Source: WLND01 sp040398845
Lineage (GTDB): Bacteria; Actinomycetota; Actinomycetes; S36-B12
DNA: 64,000 nt
Assembly: GCA_040398845.1 (NCBI GenBank)
Contig: JBBATH010000006.1
Span: 62,001-126,000, forward strand
Direction of reading: 5' to 3'
In this document: piece by piece, positions 33,451 through 41,866 of the stretch
How the letters are laid out: every line of letters begins with the position of its first letter
Position numbering within the stretch: the first letter of the stretch is position 1
Notes under the pieces: model-generated
The model's database searches: none
The model's input: only the letters and a program-made list of their open reading frames with translations
What the model was told of the DNA's origin: nothing
Position numbers and translations under genes: made by a program

Positions 33451-34544
33451 CGAATCCGTGGGTTTCGGCGAGCCCGCGAACGCGAGGCTCGGCAGTGGCT
33501 GTCGTTTCGGCGGCCGTGCTTGTTGCAACCTTGCTCATCGGTATGGTGATCGGCCGGAGTTCTGCGAATGTCCCAGCTGTACCGACAGCCGTCACGCCCA
33601 CCGTCGTGGTGCAAGAGCCAGACGATTCGCCGTTGCCGGTCGTTGGAGCGGTGATGCCCACTGAGCAGCCACTCGCTGTGTTCACGGGAGACCAGGCGCT
33701 CGCGAATGAACGTGGTCGAGCCGCCGGTTACCGGGTCGTCGACACCGATATTGATCGCCGGGCCCTCGCACAGCTGCTGGCAGAGACGTTTGACGTTGAC
33801 GGCCCTGTCGTCACCGAAACGTCGGGTGACTGGCGCGTTGGTTCCGCGAACGGGCGGAGCATTGTCGTGAGTGGTGACGAGCAGGCATCGTGGCGGTTCT
33901 CCGACCCGACGGTAGGTGATCTGGGCCGGGTTCCCGCGCGCGAGGCTGCACTTGAGATGGCAAGGGGGCTGCTCGGCGATCTTGGCGTCGACCTCGCCGG
34001 GGTTGACTGGCAGGTCGATGCCGCGACTCCGCGTACGACCGTCATCGCGTGGCAGACGATCAAGGATCAGCGAACGCAGCTCGCCTGGCGCGTGAGTGTC
34101 GGAAGGCGCGGGGCGATTACTGAGGCGAGCGGGTTCGCCGGCACCCTACAGCCAGTACCCGGGTATCCGGTGCTCGGAGCGGCGGAGGCGGTTCGGCGTT
34201 CGGCTCAGCCCGGATGGTCGGTATTCGGCCCGACACCATTCGCGGAAGCACCCGCCGCGTCGGATGATTCATTTGAACCCGGTTCCCCATTCACGGCCAC
34301 GCCCCCGACGCTGGCGGGGCGCCCGGTTGCAGTGGCGACCGTGCGCGAACTCGTCGCCACCGAGGCGGAGCTCGGGTTGGCAGAGTTCAGGCAGCCATCC
34401 GGCGAGATCCTCATCCTGCCGGCCTATCTCCTTACTGCCAACGACGGAAGCAGATGGTCGCTACTCGCCGTGAGCAACGACTACGTGAAATTCCAGCCCC
34501 CGACCCCCACCCCCGTCATTTCATCCAGTATCCGGTCCAACTGA
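33447..34544 (+). CDS. Membrane-anchored exported protein of unknown function
   Basis: From GTG 33447 (overlapping the nuclease stop) the protein is 365 aa: a short cytoplasmic N-terminus, one transmembrane helix at about residues 14-36 ('AVAVVSAAVLVATLLIGMVIG'-like, given in part), a Thr/Pro/Val-rich linker, then a soluble domain of about 280 residues. No family is recognised; 'WRVGSANGRSIVVSGDEQAS' and 'YPVLGAAEAVRRSAQPGW' may be repeats of an alpha/beta fold. The final nine residues (VISSSIRSN) are encoded inside the left arm of the inverted-repeat element at 34504, so its C-terminus was probably altered by insertion. Confidence 0.65.
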   Translation: MTNPWVSASPRTRGSAVAVVSAAVLVATLLIGMVIGRSSANVPAVPTAVTPTVVVQEPDDSPLPVVGAVMPTEQPLAVFTGDQALANERGRAAGYRVVDTDIDRRALAQLLAETFDVDGPVVTETSGDWRVGSANGRSIVVSGDEQASWRFSDPTVGDLGRVPAREAALEMARGLLGDLGVDLAGVDWQVDAATPRTTVIAWQTIKDQRTQLAWRVSVGRRGAITEASGFAGTLQPVPGYPVLGAAEAVRRSAQPGWSVFGPTPFAEAPAASDDSFEPGSPFTATPPTLAGRPVAVATVRELVATEAELGLAEFRQPSGEILILPAYLLTANDGSRWSLLAVSNDYVKFQPPTPTPVISSSIRSN

Positions 34545-34738
34545 CCAAAAATATGTTCAGGTGACTGTGTTTTTGGTGATTTCATCCGCAGGGAGACCGG
34601 TGCCCTGTGCAAGATCTCGAATGGCCTGCGGATCCCTCCCAGCAGAGTGAGGTAGGGATGAGATGACCAGTTTCACAGTCATCTGACCAAAAAGTTGGTC
34701 AGATGAACCGGATACTGGATGAAATGACGGGGGAGGGG
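34504..34738. mobile_element. MITE-like long inverted-repeat element
   Basis: The first about 85 bases are the imperfect reverse complement of the last about 85 (roughly 80 percent by eye). The outer ends are best conserved: CCCCCGTCATTTCATCCAGT at the left and its exact complement at the right, each bounded by a C/G-rich tract. Inside the right arm is a nested perfect palindrome pair CTGACCAA / TTGGTCAG. No transposase is encoded. Size (235 bp), terminal inversion and position between a gene end and a tRNA gene fit a non-autonomous element or a large repeat-type hairpin. Confidence 0.65.
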
Positions 34739-34757
34739 GACCGGTACGGTTATCCCT

Positions 34758-34811
34758 GTTCGTTCTTGTTGTGATGTTCGTTCTTGTTGTGATGTTCGTT
34801 GTTGTAGTGCT
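34758..34811 (+). repeat. 18-bp tandem repeat upstream of tRNA-Ser
   Basis: Two exact copies of GTTCGTTCTTGTTGTGAT (34758-34775, 34776-34793) and one diverged copy (34794-34811) run up to 8 bases before the tRNA. They are T/G-rich and unlike the surrounding GC-rich DNA. They occupy the promoter region of the tRNA gene. Confidence 0.85.
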
Positions 34812-34819
34812 GTTTGTTT

Positions 34820-34904
34820 GGCGAGGTGGCAGAGCGGCCGAATGCAGGCGCCTTGAAAGCGCCCGAGGGGAAACTCTCCGGGGGTTCAAATCCCTCCCTC
34901 GCCG
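34820..34904 (+). tRNA. tRNA-Ser (anticodon TGA)
   Basis: An 85-base cloverleaf. Acceptor stem GGCGAGG (34820-34826) pairs with CCTCGCC (34897-34903), with G as discriminator at 34904. The anticodon arm is GGCGC-CTTGAAA-GCGCC, giving anticodon TGA at 34854-34856, which reads UCA and other UCN codons. The long variable arm typical of serine tRNAs follows, then the T arm GGGGG-TTCAAAT-CCC. CA follows the discriminator, so CCA is not fully encoded. Confidence 0.95.
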
Positions 34905-34906
34905 CA

Positions 34907-35374
34907 ATGATCGATCCAGGGGCGTTGGCCCTTCTTATTGCCATCGACATTGTGATTGTCGCCGGTGGCTCTATCAGCATTGGGGCTGTCGCGCCCCGGT
35001 GTCCGGGCGGGTGGTTTGGGCGCGATCGAGGGCCGCTTCGATTGACCGCCCTCGATACCCCCCGCACCTATCGCACCCTTCGCGTCACGACCCTGACACG
35101 CCGGCTGCCCGAGCTTGGCAGCGTCTTTGGCGGCAAAAGCAAGGCCGCGCTCCCCGGCACGGATCGGACATCGATCCAGGCCTACCTGCGCGAGGTACGT
35201 CGCGCTGAGTGGGTGCACTGGATATCAAGCCTGACCGTCATTCCGCTGTGGTGGTTCAACCCTTGGTGGCTGGCGCTCGGCTTCACAGTGGTCGTCGTGG
35301 GGGGCAACGCATTGTTCATGATCGTCCTGCGCCACAATCGACTCCGACTACTGAGGATCCTAAAGCGAGGCTGA
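34907..35374 (+). CDS. CrtO-like (glycosyl-diaponeurosporenoate) acyltransferase family protein
   Basis: A 155-aa membrane protein starting 3 bases after the tRNA. Hydrophobic segments lie at about residues 6-26 and 105-145. The central block 'YRTLRVTTLTRRLPELGSVF' and the C-terminal 'YLREVRRAEWVHWISSLTVI', 'WWFNPWWLALG' and 'VLRHNRLRLLRIL' match the pattern of the CrtO acyltransferase family (staphyloxanthin synthesis: RRAE..HW, FNPWW, YNRxR). No carotenoid gene is in the window, so the acyl acceptor is unknown. It is 1 base from the next gene and likely co-transcribed. Confidence 0.6.
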   Translation: MIDPGALALLIAIDIVIVAGGSISIGAVAPRCPGGWFGRDRGPLRLTALDTPRTYRTLRVTTLTRRLPELGSVFGGKSKAALPGTDRTSIQAYLREVRRAEWVHWISSLTVIPLWWFNPWWLALGFTVVVVGGNALFMIVLRHNRLRLLRILKRG

Positions 35375-35375
35375 C

Positions 35376-36224
35376 GTGACGACATATGGCGTGAATTCGA
35401 TGGTGGCACCACTGACAAGGGTTGCCGTGCGTCCGCCGTCGCTTCGCGGTGACTACGCCATGGCCCACTGGGCTCAACCCCTTGACGGTGAGCTCCTCCT
35501 CGAGCAGCATGCCGCTTTCGTTGCGCTCCTTGAGCGACTCGGGTGCGGTGTCGAGGTGCTCCCGCCGACCGACGACATGCCAGACGCCTGCTTCACCTAC
35601 GACCCGGCGTTCGTCATTCCCTCGGGCGTTATCGAGCTTCGCGGGGCCAAGGCCGTGCGCGCTGGTGAGCCACCACTGCTGACTGCCGACCTCGAAGCGC
35701 TTGGGGTCCCGGTCGTCGGCAGGCTCAGTGGACAGGCGACCGCTGATGGCGGCGACATGTTCTGGCTCGATTCGTCGACGCTTGCTGTCGGACGCTCATA
35801 TCGGACGAATCAAGCGGCGATCGACCAGCTGCGACCGATGCTTTCAGCCGATGGCGTGAGCATCGAGGTGTTCGACCTGCCGCACGATCTCGGTCCCGAA
35901 TTCTGCCTGCACCTCATGTCGGTGATCTCGCCGGTGCGCGAGGATCTCGCAGTCGTCTTCGAGCGGCTCGCGCCTGTCGCGCTCCTGCAGGCACTCGCTG
36001 TCCGCGGCATCGACTACGTCTGCGTGCCGGACGAGGACTACCTCTCACTCGGCTGCAATGTGCTCACCGTGCGCCCCGGAGTCGTCATCATGGCCGAGGG
36101 CAATGACGCGACGGCTGCTCTGCTGCGTAACCGCGGCGTCGAGGTGCATTTCTATGAGGCGAGTGAGATCAACAAGGGCGAGGGCGGCCCGACCTGCCTG
36201 ACTCGCCCCATCAAGCGGGGCTAA
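35376..36224 (+). CDS. Dimethylarginine dimethylaminohydrolase-like (amidinotransferase superfamily) protein
   Basis: A 282-aa protein starting at GTG 35376, with the pentein fold pattern. 'LPPTDDMPDACFTYDPAFVI' near residues 68-87 carries the acidic substrate-binding residues, 'DGGDMFWLDSSTLAVGRSYRTN' is the central motif, the catalytic His is in 'FCLHLMSVISPV' and the nucleophilic Cys in 'GPTCLTRPI' near the C-terminus. Members hydrolyse methylated arginine to citrulline and dimethylamine, or related guanidino compounds. It converges on and overlaps by 4 bases the dimethylglycine-dehydrogenase-like gene. Confidence 0.85.
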   Translation: MTTYGVNSMVAPLTRVAVRPPSLRGDYAMAHWAQPLDGELLLEQHAAFVALLERLGCGVEVLPPTDDMPDACFTYDPAFVIPSGVIELRGAKAVRAGEPPLLTADLEALGVPVVGRLSGQATADGGDMFWLDSSTLAVGRSYRTNQAAIDQLRPMLSADGVSIEVFDLPHDLGPEFCLHLMSVISPVREDLAVVFERLAPVALLQALAVRGIDYVCVPDEDYLSLGCNVLTVRPGVVIMAEGNDATAALLRNRGVEVHFYEASEINKGEGGPTCLTRPIKRG

Positions 36225-38680
36225 GAACGCACGCGCTCGGACTTGGGGTCGTAGGGACCACCGAGCTGCACCCGCACGCCCACGACCTTGCCGCCGATGT
36301 TTACCTGCCAGGTGCCGTCGCTGATCCAGTCTGGAGTGACGACCGAACCGTCGGGGCGCCACACGTATGCGAGCCCCACGCAGGAGCCGATCGTCGCGCC
36401 GAATGCCGCCGATGTGACCTGCCCGGCACCCACGCCGTCGCGTAGCAGCAGCTCGCCACCCCACATCATGGGGTCGGCTTCGTCAAGGATGAATGACACA
36501 AGCCGGCGCCTGACCCCGGCAGCCTTGGCTGCCTCGACAGCGCTGCGGCCAAGGAAATCGATGTCGGTTGTGAGCTTCGTCGCGAACAGCAACCCCGCCT
36601 CGACCGGCCCATAATCGGGATTGAGCTCGGTGCCAAAGGCCCGATACCCCTTCTCGAGGCGTAGAGCGTTGATCGCGTAGTAGCCGGCGTTCGCGAGGCC
36701 GAACGCGCGCCCGGCTTCGGTGAGGAGTTCGAACACCCCGACCGCGAACTCGGCCGGGACGGTGAGCTCCCAGCCAAGCTCGCCGACATAGGTGATCCGA
36801 GTGGCGCGCACGGTGCTCATCCCGAGGTCGATATCACGGCTCGTGGCGAACGGGAAGGCCTCGGTGCTGAGGTCGGCGCTCGACAGTGATTGGAGAAGGT
36901 CGCGCGAGCGCGGGCCCATAACGCCGAAAACTGCCGAGGCGCCCGTGACGTCGGTGACGCTCACCTGCTGCTCCGGGCCGATATGGCGCGAGATCCAGTC
37001 GCGGTCACGATTCACGGACGCCGAACCCGTGACCCACAGGTACTCGTCATGGGTGATTCGAGTGACCGTGACGTCGGCCTCGTAGGTGCCGCGCTCGTTG
37101 AGCACCCCGGTGTAGACGGCGCGCCCGACGACACCGTCGATGTCAGCCGTGCACAGCCACTGGAGTAGCTCGGTTGCGTCGCGCCCGGACACGAGCAGCT
37201 TGCCGAACGATGTTTGCTCGAAGATTGCCACAGCGCTGCGGGTGGCCCGCTGCTCGGCATCGACCCATGGGATCCAGTTCTGCTTGCCCCACGAGTAGGC
37301 GATGGCCGGGCTCTCACCCTGCGGCGCAAAGAAGTTCGGACGCTCCCAGCCCATCCGCGACCCGAAGGAAGCGCCGGCGGTCTCGACCAGGTGGTGCACG
37401 GGCGAGCGCCGGAAGGGCCGCGCGGTCTGGAACTCGCGATTGGGCCACGGGACGGAGTAGTGCAGGCCGAGGACCTCGCCGACGCGGGCTCGGAGCCACT
37501 GGTTGTTGCCGTTGAAGGGCGCAAACCGCCTGATGTCGACACCGACGAGGTCTGAGGGAGGCTCACCACCCACGATCCACTGGGCCAAGGCTCGCCCGGC
37601 GCCACCAGCTGATGCGATTCCGACCGAGTTGAAGCCGGCGCCGACGAAGAGATTTCGGACCTCCGGCGACCGTCCGAGGATGAACTGGTTGTCGGGGGTG
37701 AAGCTTTCCGGGCCGTTGTAGAACTTCTTGATGCCGGTCTGCTGAAGCACCGGTACCCGATGCAGTGCGCTCTCCATGAGGATCTCGAAGTGCTCCCAGT
37801 CCTCGTCGAGCAGTTGGAACTCGAAGGGGTGCGGGAGCCGGTCAGGGGAGACCCAGGGCTTCGCGACCGGCTCGAATCCGCCGACGACGAGTCCGCCGAC
37901 CTCCTCCTTCATATAGGTGTAGCCGTCGGGGTCGCGCAGGATCGGCATCATCCGGTCGATCCCGGTGATCTGGTCGGTCACGACGTAGAAGTGCTCGGCG
38001 GAGTGCAGGGGCACGTTCACGCCGGCCATGGCGCCGATGGCCTTGGCCCACTGCCCGGCACAGTTCACGACGATGTCGGTCTCGATGTCACCCTGATCAG
38101 TGCGTACTCCGGTGACGACCCCGCCGGCCATCGTCATCCCGATAACCCGGGTCCGCTCGAAGATCCGGACCCCAAGCTGGCGCGCGCCCTTCGCAAGCGA
38201 CTGCGTGACGTCGGTGGGATTCGCCGTGCCGTCGCGAGGCAGCCAGATGGCGCCCTGCAGGTCGCCCGTCTCGAGAATCGGGACCCGCTCGAGGGCCTGC
38301 GCGGGCGTGAGGATCTCGCACTCGAGGTCGAAGGCCTCAGCGGCCGCGGCGGTGCGCAACAGCTGCACCATCCGCTCGGGCGTGCGAGCGACCGTGACCC
38401 CGCCGCACTCCTTATAGCCGGTAGCAAGTCCGGTCTCGGTCTCGAGCGATTGATAGAGCGACGCGGAATACTGGACGAGCCGGGTGCCACTCTCGGAGGC
38501 ACGGAGTTGACCGACGAGTCCGGCGGCATGCCAGGTGGTGCCGCAGGATAATTGACCTTGCTCGAGAAGCACGACATCGGTCCAGCCGAGGTGGGCGAGG
38601 TGGTACGCGACGCTGGCGCCGACGATGCCGCCACCAATGACGACGACGCGGGCGCGGTCTGGGAGATTGGTCACCTCCAA
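36221..38680 (-). CDS. Dimethylglycine/sarcosine dehydrogenase-like FAD-GcvT fusion
   Basis: An 819-aa two-domain enzyme. Residues about 10-390 form a DAO-type FAD domain: 'RVVVIGGGIVGASVAYHLAH', 'LSCGTTWHAAGLVGQLRAS' (the His of the HAAG motif carries covalent FAD in relatives) and 'LFVGAGFNSVGIASAGGAGR'. Residues about 430-810 are a GcvT-like tetrahydrofolate-binding domain with 'FEQTSFGKLLVSGRDATELL' and 'YVGELGWELTVPAEFA'. It oxidatively demethylates an N-methyl amine, capturing the one-carbon unit on folate. The converging DDAH-like gene suggests methylated amine or arginine turnover. Confidence 0.85.
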   Translation of the reverse strand: MEVTNLPDRARVVVIGGGIVGASVAYHLAHLGWTDVVLLEQGQLSCGTTWHAAGLVGQLRASESGTRLVQYSASLYQSLETETGLATGYKECGGVTVARTPERMVQLLRTAAAAEAFDLECEILTPAQALERVPILETGDLQGAIWLPRDGTANPTDVTQSLAKGARQLGVRIFERTRVIGMTMAGGVVTGVRTDQGDIETDIVVNCAGQWAKAIGAMAGVNVPLHSAEHFYVVTDQITGIDRMMPILRDPDGYTYMKEEVGGLVVGGFEPVAKPWVSPDRLPHPFEFQLLDEDWEHFEILMESALHRVPVLQQTGIKKFYNGPESFTPDNQFILGRSPEVRNLFVGAGFNSVGIASAGGAGRALAQWIVGGEPPSDLVGVDIRRFAPFNGNNQWLRARVGEVLGLHYSVPWPNREFQTARPFRRSPVHHLVETAGASFGSRMGWERPNFFAPQGESPAIAYSWGKQNWIPWVDAEQRATRSAVAIFEQTSFGKLLVSGRDATELLQWLCTADIDGVVGRAVYTGVLNERGTYEADVTVTRITHDEYLWVTGSASVNRDRDWISRHIGPEQQVSVTDVTGASAVFGVMGPRSRDLLQSLSSADLSTEAFPFATSRDIDLGMSTVRATRITYVGELGWELTVPAEFAVGVFELLTEAGRAFGLANAGYYAINALRLEKGYRAFGTELNPDYGPVEAGLLFATKLTTDIDFLGRSAVEAAKAAGVRRRLVSFILDEADPMMWGGELLLRDGVGAGQVTSAAFGATIGSCVGLAYVWRPDGSVVTPDWISDGTWQVNIGGKVVGVRVQLGGPYDPKSERVRS

Positions 38681-38702
38681 ACTCTACGAGATAGCACCCA
38701 TC

Positions 38703-39170
38703 TCAGAGTCCGAGGTCGCTCAATCCTGGATGCTCGTCCGGGCGCCGGCCGAGGGGCCAATGGAACACCCGGTCCTGCGTAGCGATGGGGAGATCGTTGA
38801 TGCTGGCGAACCTGCGTTGCATGTATCCGAGGTCGTTGAACTCCCAGTTCTCGTTCCCGTAGCTGCGAAACCACTGGCCGGACCCGTCGTGCCACTCATA
38901 TGCGAAGCGGACGGCGATTCGGTTTCCGTCGAATGCCCACAGCTCCTTGATGAGCCGGTAGTCGAGTTCACGGGACCATTTGCGGGTGAGGGAGGCATGG
39001 ACCTCGCTCCGTCCTCGTGGGAACTCGGAGCGGTTTCGCCAGATTGTGTCCTCGGTGTAGACCTGAACGACCCGATCAGGGTCACGTGAGTTCCAGGCAT
39101 CCTCAGCCATTCGCACCTTTTGTGCGGCGGACTCGCGATCGAATGGCGGAGTTGGGTGCTTGGCTTCCAT
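38703..39170 (-). CDS. DUF1348 (NTF2-like) family protein
   Basis: A 155-aa protein; the ATG at 39170 is preceded by GGAG at a 6-base spacing, so I prefer it to the GTG at 39194. Nearly the whole length matches the DUF1348 pattern: 'AAQKVRMAEDAWNSRDPDRV', 'DTIWRNRSEFPRGRSEVHA', 'LTRKWSRELDYRLIKELWAF', 'AYEWHDGSGQWFRSYGNENW' and 'FHWPLGRRPDEHPGL'. The cone-shaped NTF2 fold binds small molecules, but no reaction is established. It ends the run of minus-strand genes beginning at 40921. Confidence 0.85.
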   Translation of the reverse strand: MEAKHPTPPFDRESAAQKVRMAEDAWNSRDPDRVVQVYTEDTIWRNRSEFPRGRSEVHASLTRKWSRELDYRLIKELWAFDGNRIAVRFAYEWHDGSGQWFRSYGNENWEFNDLGYMQRRFASINDLPIATQDRVFHWPLGRRPDEHPGLSDLGL

Positions 39171-39239
39171 TTGGGCTCCGACAATGTTGGCCACGGGCGG
39201 GTCGGATCACCTGAGTGATCCGACCCGCACGCTGGGGGG

Positions 39240-39770
39240 TTACGGGATCGCTACGCCCAGCACGAGGAGCACTGGAATGAGGAAGAAGGTGAAGATGGCG
39301 GTGATCATGAGGATGATGCCGAGCACCTTGGGCTTCATCTTGCCGTAGGTCGTCAGGGCGATACTGAGGAACGCGATGACCCACCAGATGAGGATGAGGG
39401 TGAAGGTGGTGCTCCCGGAGAAGAAGTTCAGCCAGGCGAGCGGCAGGATCGCCGTGGGAATGGCAAGGTTGCCGACGACCCGCAGGTCGAGATCGAGGAT
39501 CTCGGTGAGACCGAGGGCGAGGAAGAAGAGGCCATAGAACGCGATGAGGCCGGCGAGCAGGAGCGATGGATCTGCATCGATCGGTCGCGCCGCAGTGATG
39601 TAGATGCCGACGATCAGGTCGACGATACCGGCGACAAGAGCGATCCAGCCCGCCGAGACGATCGGGCTCTTCTTCCCTTCTGCTGCATTGGCTCCGATGC
39701 CGAGGAAGAACATGGCCTGGACGAAGACTGCCAAACCAGTGATAACAAACACCATTGTGATCGGGGGCAC
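39240..39770 (-). CDS. Polytopic membrane protein, possibly AmiS/UreI-type amide or urea channel
   Basis: A 176-aa protein with six hydrophobic helices and short loops, starting at GTG 39770 after GGAG. Size, six-helix plan and segments such as 'LIAFYGLFFLALGLTEILDL', 'AILPLAWLNFF' and 'TLILIWWVIAFLSIALTTYG' resemble AmiS/UreI proton-gated amide/urea channels, though the match is loose. An amide channel would fit the nitrile hydratase (an amide producer) in this locus. A promoter with 17-bp spacing lies at 39828-39856. Confidence 0.5.
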   Translation of the reverse strand: MPPITMVFVITGLAVFVQAMFFLGIGANAAEGKKSPIVSAGWIALVAGIVDLIVGIYITAARPIDADPSLLLAGLIAFYGLFFLALGLTEILDLDLRVVGNLAIPTAILPLAWLNFFSGSTTFTLILIWWVIAFLSIALTTYGKMKPKVLGIILMITAIFTFFLIPVLLVLGVAIP

Positions 39771-39827
39771 TGGGTGCTCCTCTCATGAAATGGTCGAATC
39801 TTTCCGATCCGACACAGGTAATTCACG

Positions 39828-39856
39828 AAAGTAGAGAGGTAAGTGCTGGGCGTCAA
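39828..39856 (-). promoter_or_regulatory. sigma70-type promoter of the AmiS-like gene
   Basis: On the minus strand TTGACG (39856-39851), a 17-base spacer and TACTTT (39833-39828), 58 bases before the start codon. Two direct repeats of AATGTCA (plus strand TGACATT at 39857-39863 and 39866-39872) abut the -35 element, a place where an activator would bind. Confidence 0.55.
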
Positions 39857-39884
39857 TGACATTGGTGACATTTCTTTGGCGGAT

Positions 39885-39926
39885 CGTAAAAAAATCAACA
39901 AAAAACGGAGAAATCATTGATTTCTC
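39885..39926 (-). terminator. rho-independent terminator after the Sll0787-like gene
   Basis: On the minus strand a perfect 9-bp stem (GAGAAATCA / TGATTTCTC, 1-base loop as written, 39908-39926) is followed by CG and T-runs (TTTTTTG, then seven T). It begins 20 bases after the stop at 39947 and lies before the promoter of the AmiS-like gene, so the two genes are transcribed separately. Confidence 0.65.
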
Positions 39927-39946
39927 AGTCGAAAACTCCGATCGAG

Positions 39947-40921
39947 TTATGACGAACGCGTCAAGCCAGTTACAGTGGTGGCTCGAAGGTCCAAGGCAAC
40001 CCGAGACTCGGATCCAGCCGTTACCGTGATGACGCCGGTGGTGTTGATTGCTCCAACCCGAGCGGCGGCGAGCCCTGCTTCGTGGAACACCTCGATGCAG
40101 GAATCTGTCGTGCCGGAATCGCAAGTGAGGAGGAATCCGAAGCAGGGGAAGCAGTTGCACCAACCGGCGAGCGGCACCCCCGGCGGGGTGGGCAGGACCT
40201 CGAGATCGATGTCGGCGCCGAACGAGCCCCATTCGAGCAGCATCGCCAGCGAACCGAAGAGCCCCGCCATGCTGATGTCCTTTGCGGATGCGGCCAAGCC
40301 GGATTCGGCGATGTGCGCAAGGAGGCGGACGTCGTCGCCGAGGCGGGCCCCGCGTTCGGCAAAGGAGGCGAAGAACGGAAAGTCTTCACGCATGGTGCCT
40401 TCAGTGCAGGCGGCGACGACGAGGTCTTGGCCATCTGCGACGTTGGTGGTGGACAGGACATGGTTGGTGTGTCCGAGGGCGAAAGCCGAGACCGAGGGCG
40501 GTCCTTGGGTGATGGTGAGATGCCCACCGACGATCGGGACCCGATAGAGGTCGGCTGCGTACCGCATCCCGTCGAGAACCTCCCGGGCTACCGCCTCGTC
40601 GGCCACGATTGTGTCGACGATGGCATCGGGGATCGCACCCATGGCCGCGACATCGTTGACGTTCGCAAGAATTGCGGCGATCCCAGCCCCGCGGGGATCT
40701 GCCTTGACGAACGGTGCCCAGAGCGCCTCACCGCAGACGATGGCGGTTGTTCCGCCGATGGCTACGGCAGCGCCGTCGTCGCCCGGACCCTCGAGGAATC
40801 CAGATGGCCCGATCGCGTCACTCACCATCCCGATGGAACGCTTCGCCTCGATTGAGGGGTTGGCCGCAACAGCAGCGACGAGTTCGTCGAGTTGCTCGGC
40901 GGCACTTCTCCCTTCGTGCAT
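39947..40921 (-). CDS. Sll0787-family AIR-synthase-like (PurM fold) protein
   Basis: A 324-aa protein; ATG 40921 is preceded by GGAG at 6 bases and chosen over 40942. Blocks typical of the PurM/HypE/ThiL fold are 'GPGDDGAAVAIGG' (ATP/Mg), 'ADPRGAGIAAILANVNDVAAMGAIPDAIVD' (shown in parts), 'VPIVGGHLTI' and 'SAKDISMAGLFGSLAMLLEW'. These match the AIR-synthase-related protein of the Nit1C nitrogen-starvation clusters (Synechocystis sll0787). It probably phosphorylates or activates a small molecule with ATP. Partner genes of the same cluster lie at 52900, 55193, 59677 and 60870. Confidence 0.72.
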   Translation of the reverse strand: MHEGRSAAEQLDELVAAVAANPSIEAKRSIGMVSDAIGPSGFLEGPGDDGAAVAIGGTTAIVCGEALWAPFVKADPRGAGIAAILANVNDVAAMGAIPDAIVDTIVADEAVAREVLDGMRYAADLYRVPIVGGHLTITQGPPSVSAFALGHTNHVLSTTNVADGQDLVVAACTEGTMREDFPFFASFAERGARLGDDVRLLAHIAESGLAASAKDISMAGLFGSLAMLLEWGSFGADIDLEVLPTPPGVPLAGWCNCFPCFGFLLTCDSGTTDSCIEVFHEAGLAAARVGAINTTGVITVTAGSESRVALDLRATTVTGLTRSS

Positions 40922-41080
40922 GGGTTGCTCCGATCTGGGCATCAGTACCGCCGGGATGAGTGACTCGGGCTGAAGTGCCGAGGTGTCGATTCAACCGTAC
41001 GTTTAAGGAATCGGTCCGAGTGAATGCCGGGGTCCGGCTAAAGGGTGTCGTAAAGTGAATTCCTGCGTAGTATAAGAGAC

Positions 41081-41866
41081 ATGACGCCGGACTTCCTGGG
41101 GCTCCCAGACCTGCCTCAAAAGCCGCGCACTCGGGGGATGACTCATGTGCTTGATAAGGGGATCCCTGTCGGCGCGATGGCCGACCACCTTGAATCGCAC
41201 GTGGACTTCGTGGATGTGTGGAAGTTTGGGTGGGGAACGGCCTATGCCGAGCGGCATCTGGCGAAGAAAATCGAACTACTGCGAAGCCACGGCGTGACCG
41301 CGTGCTTGGGCGGGACCCTCCTTGAAATCGCCTGGGCGCAAGGGAAGTCCGATGCCTGCCTAGATTGGGCGGCGGGGGTCGGGTTCGAGGGCGTTGAGGT
41401 GTCGCGTGGGACGGTACCGATGGGCACCGACGAGAAGCAGGAGCTCATCGCTGTCGCCGCGCAGCGCTTCACTGTCTTCGCCGAGACGGGCTACAAGAGT
41501 GCGGATCGAATCCTGCTCGCGGCCGAATGGCACCAAGAGATCACGGGGGATCTCGACGCTGGCGCTCGGTTTATCGTCGCCGAGGGGCGCGAAAGCGGCA
41601 CCGTCGGTGTCTACGATGCCGACGGCAAACCCCGGCCCGACATCATCGACGCTGCCATCCGCGGTGCTGGGCTCGCACGAACGTTCTTTGAGGCGCCTCG
41701 CAAGGACCAGCAGGCATGGTTCATCAATATGCACGGACCAGAGGTGAACCTGGGCAACGTGGCCCCCGATGACCTTCTTCCGCTACAGACCCTGCGCCTC
41801 GGCCTGCGCGCGGATACAGCGCTGAGAAACCTCGCGGAGCAGGTCGCCTTCGGTCGCCAGACGTGA
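41081..41866 (+). CDS. comA: Phosphosulfolactate synthase (ComA-like)
   Basis: A 261-aa TIM-barrel enzyme that adds sulfite to phosphoenolpyruvate to make (R)-phosphosulfolactate. It follows archaeal ComA throughout: 'THVLDKGIPVGAMADHLESH', 'DVWKFGWGTAYAE', 'CLGGTLLEIAWAQGK', 'GARFIVAEGRESGTVGVYD', 'RTFFEAPRKDQQAWFI', 'EVNLGNVAPDDLL' and 'LQTLRLGLRADT'. It is the first gene of an operon running to 48810 with 1-4 base overlaps; an AT-rich TAGTAT lies 7 bases before the ATG, fitting a leaderless transcript. In Xanthobacter the homologue (XcbB1) starts coenzyme M synthesis. Confidence 0.85.
   Translation: MTPDFLGLPDLPQKPRTRGMTHVLDKGIPVGAMADHLESHVDFVDVWKFGWGTAYAERHLAKKIELLRSHGVTACLGGTLLEIAWAQGKSDACLDWAAGVGFEGVEVSRGTVPMGTDEKQELIAVAAQRFTVFAETGYKSADRILLAAEWHQEITGDLDAGARFIVAEGRESGTVGVYDADGKPRPDIIDAAIRGAGLARTFFEAPRKDQQAWFINMHGPEVNLGNVAPDDLLPLQTLRLGLRADTALRNLAEQVAFGRQT

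Noticed and set aside
34557..34907. 116-codon minus-strand frame containing a common database-like peptide (GRDLNPRRVSP)
   Set aside because: It is the antisense of tRNA-Ser and its flanks, a frequent false gene call.
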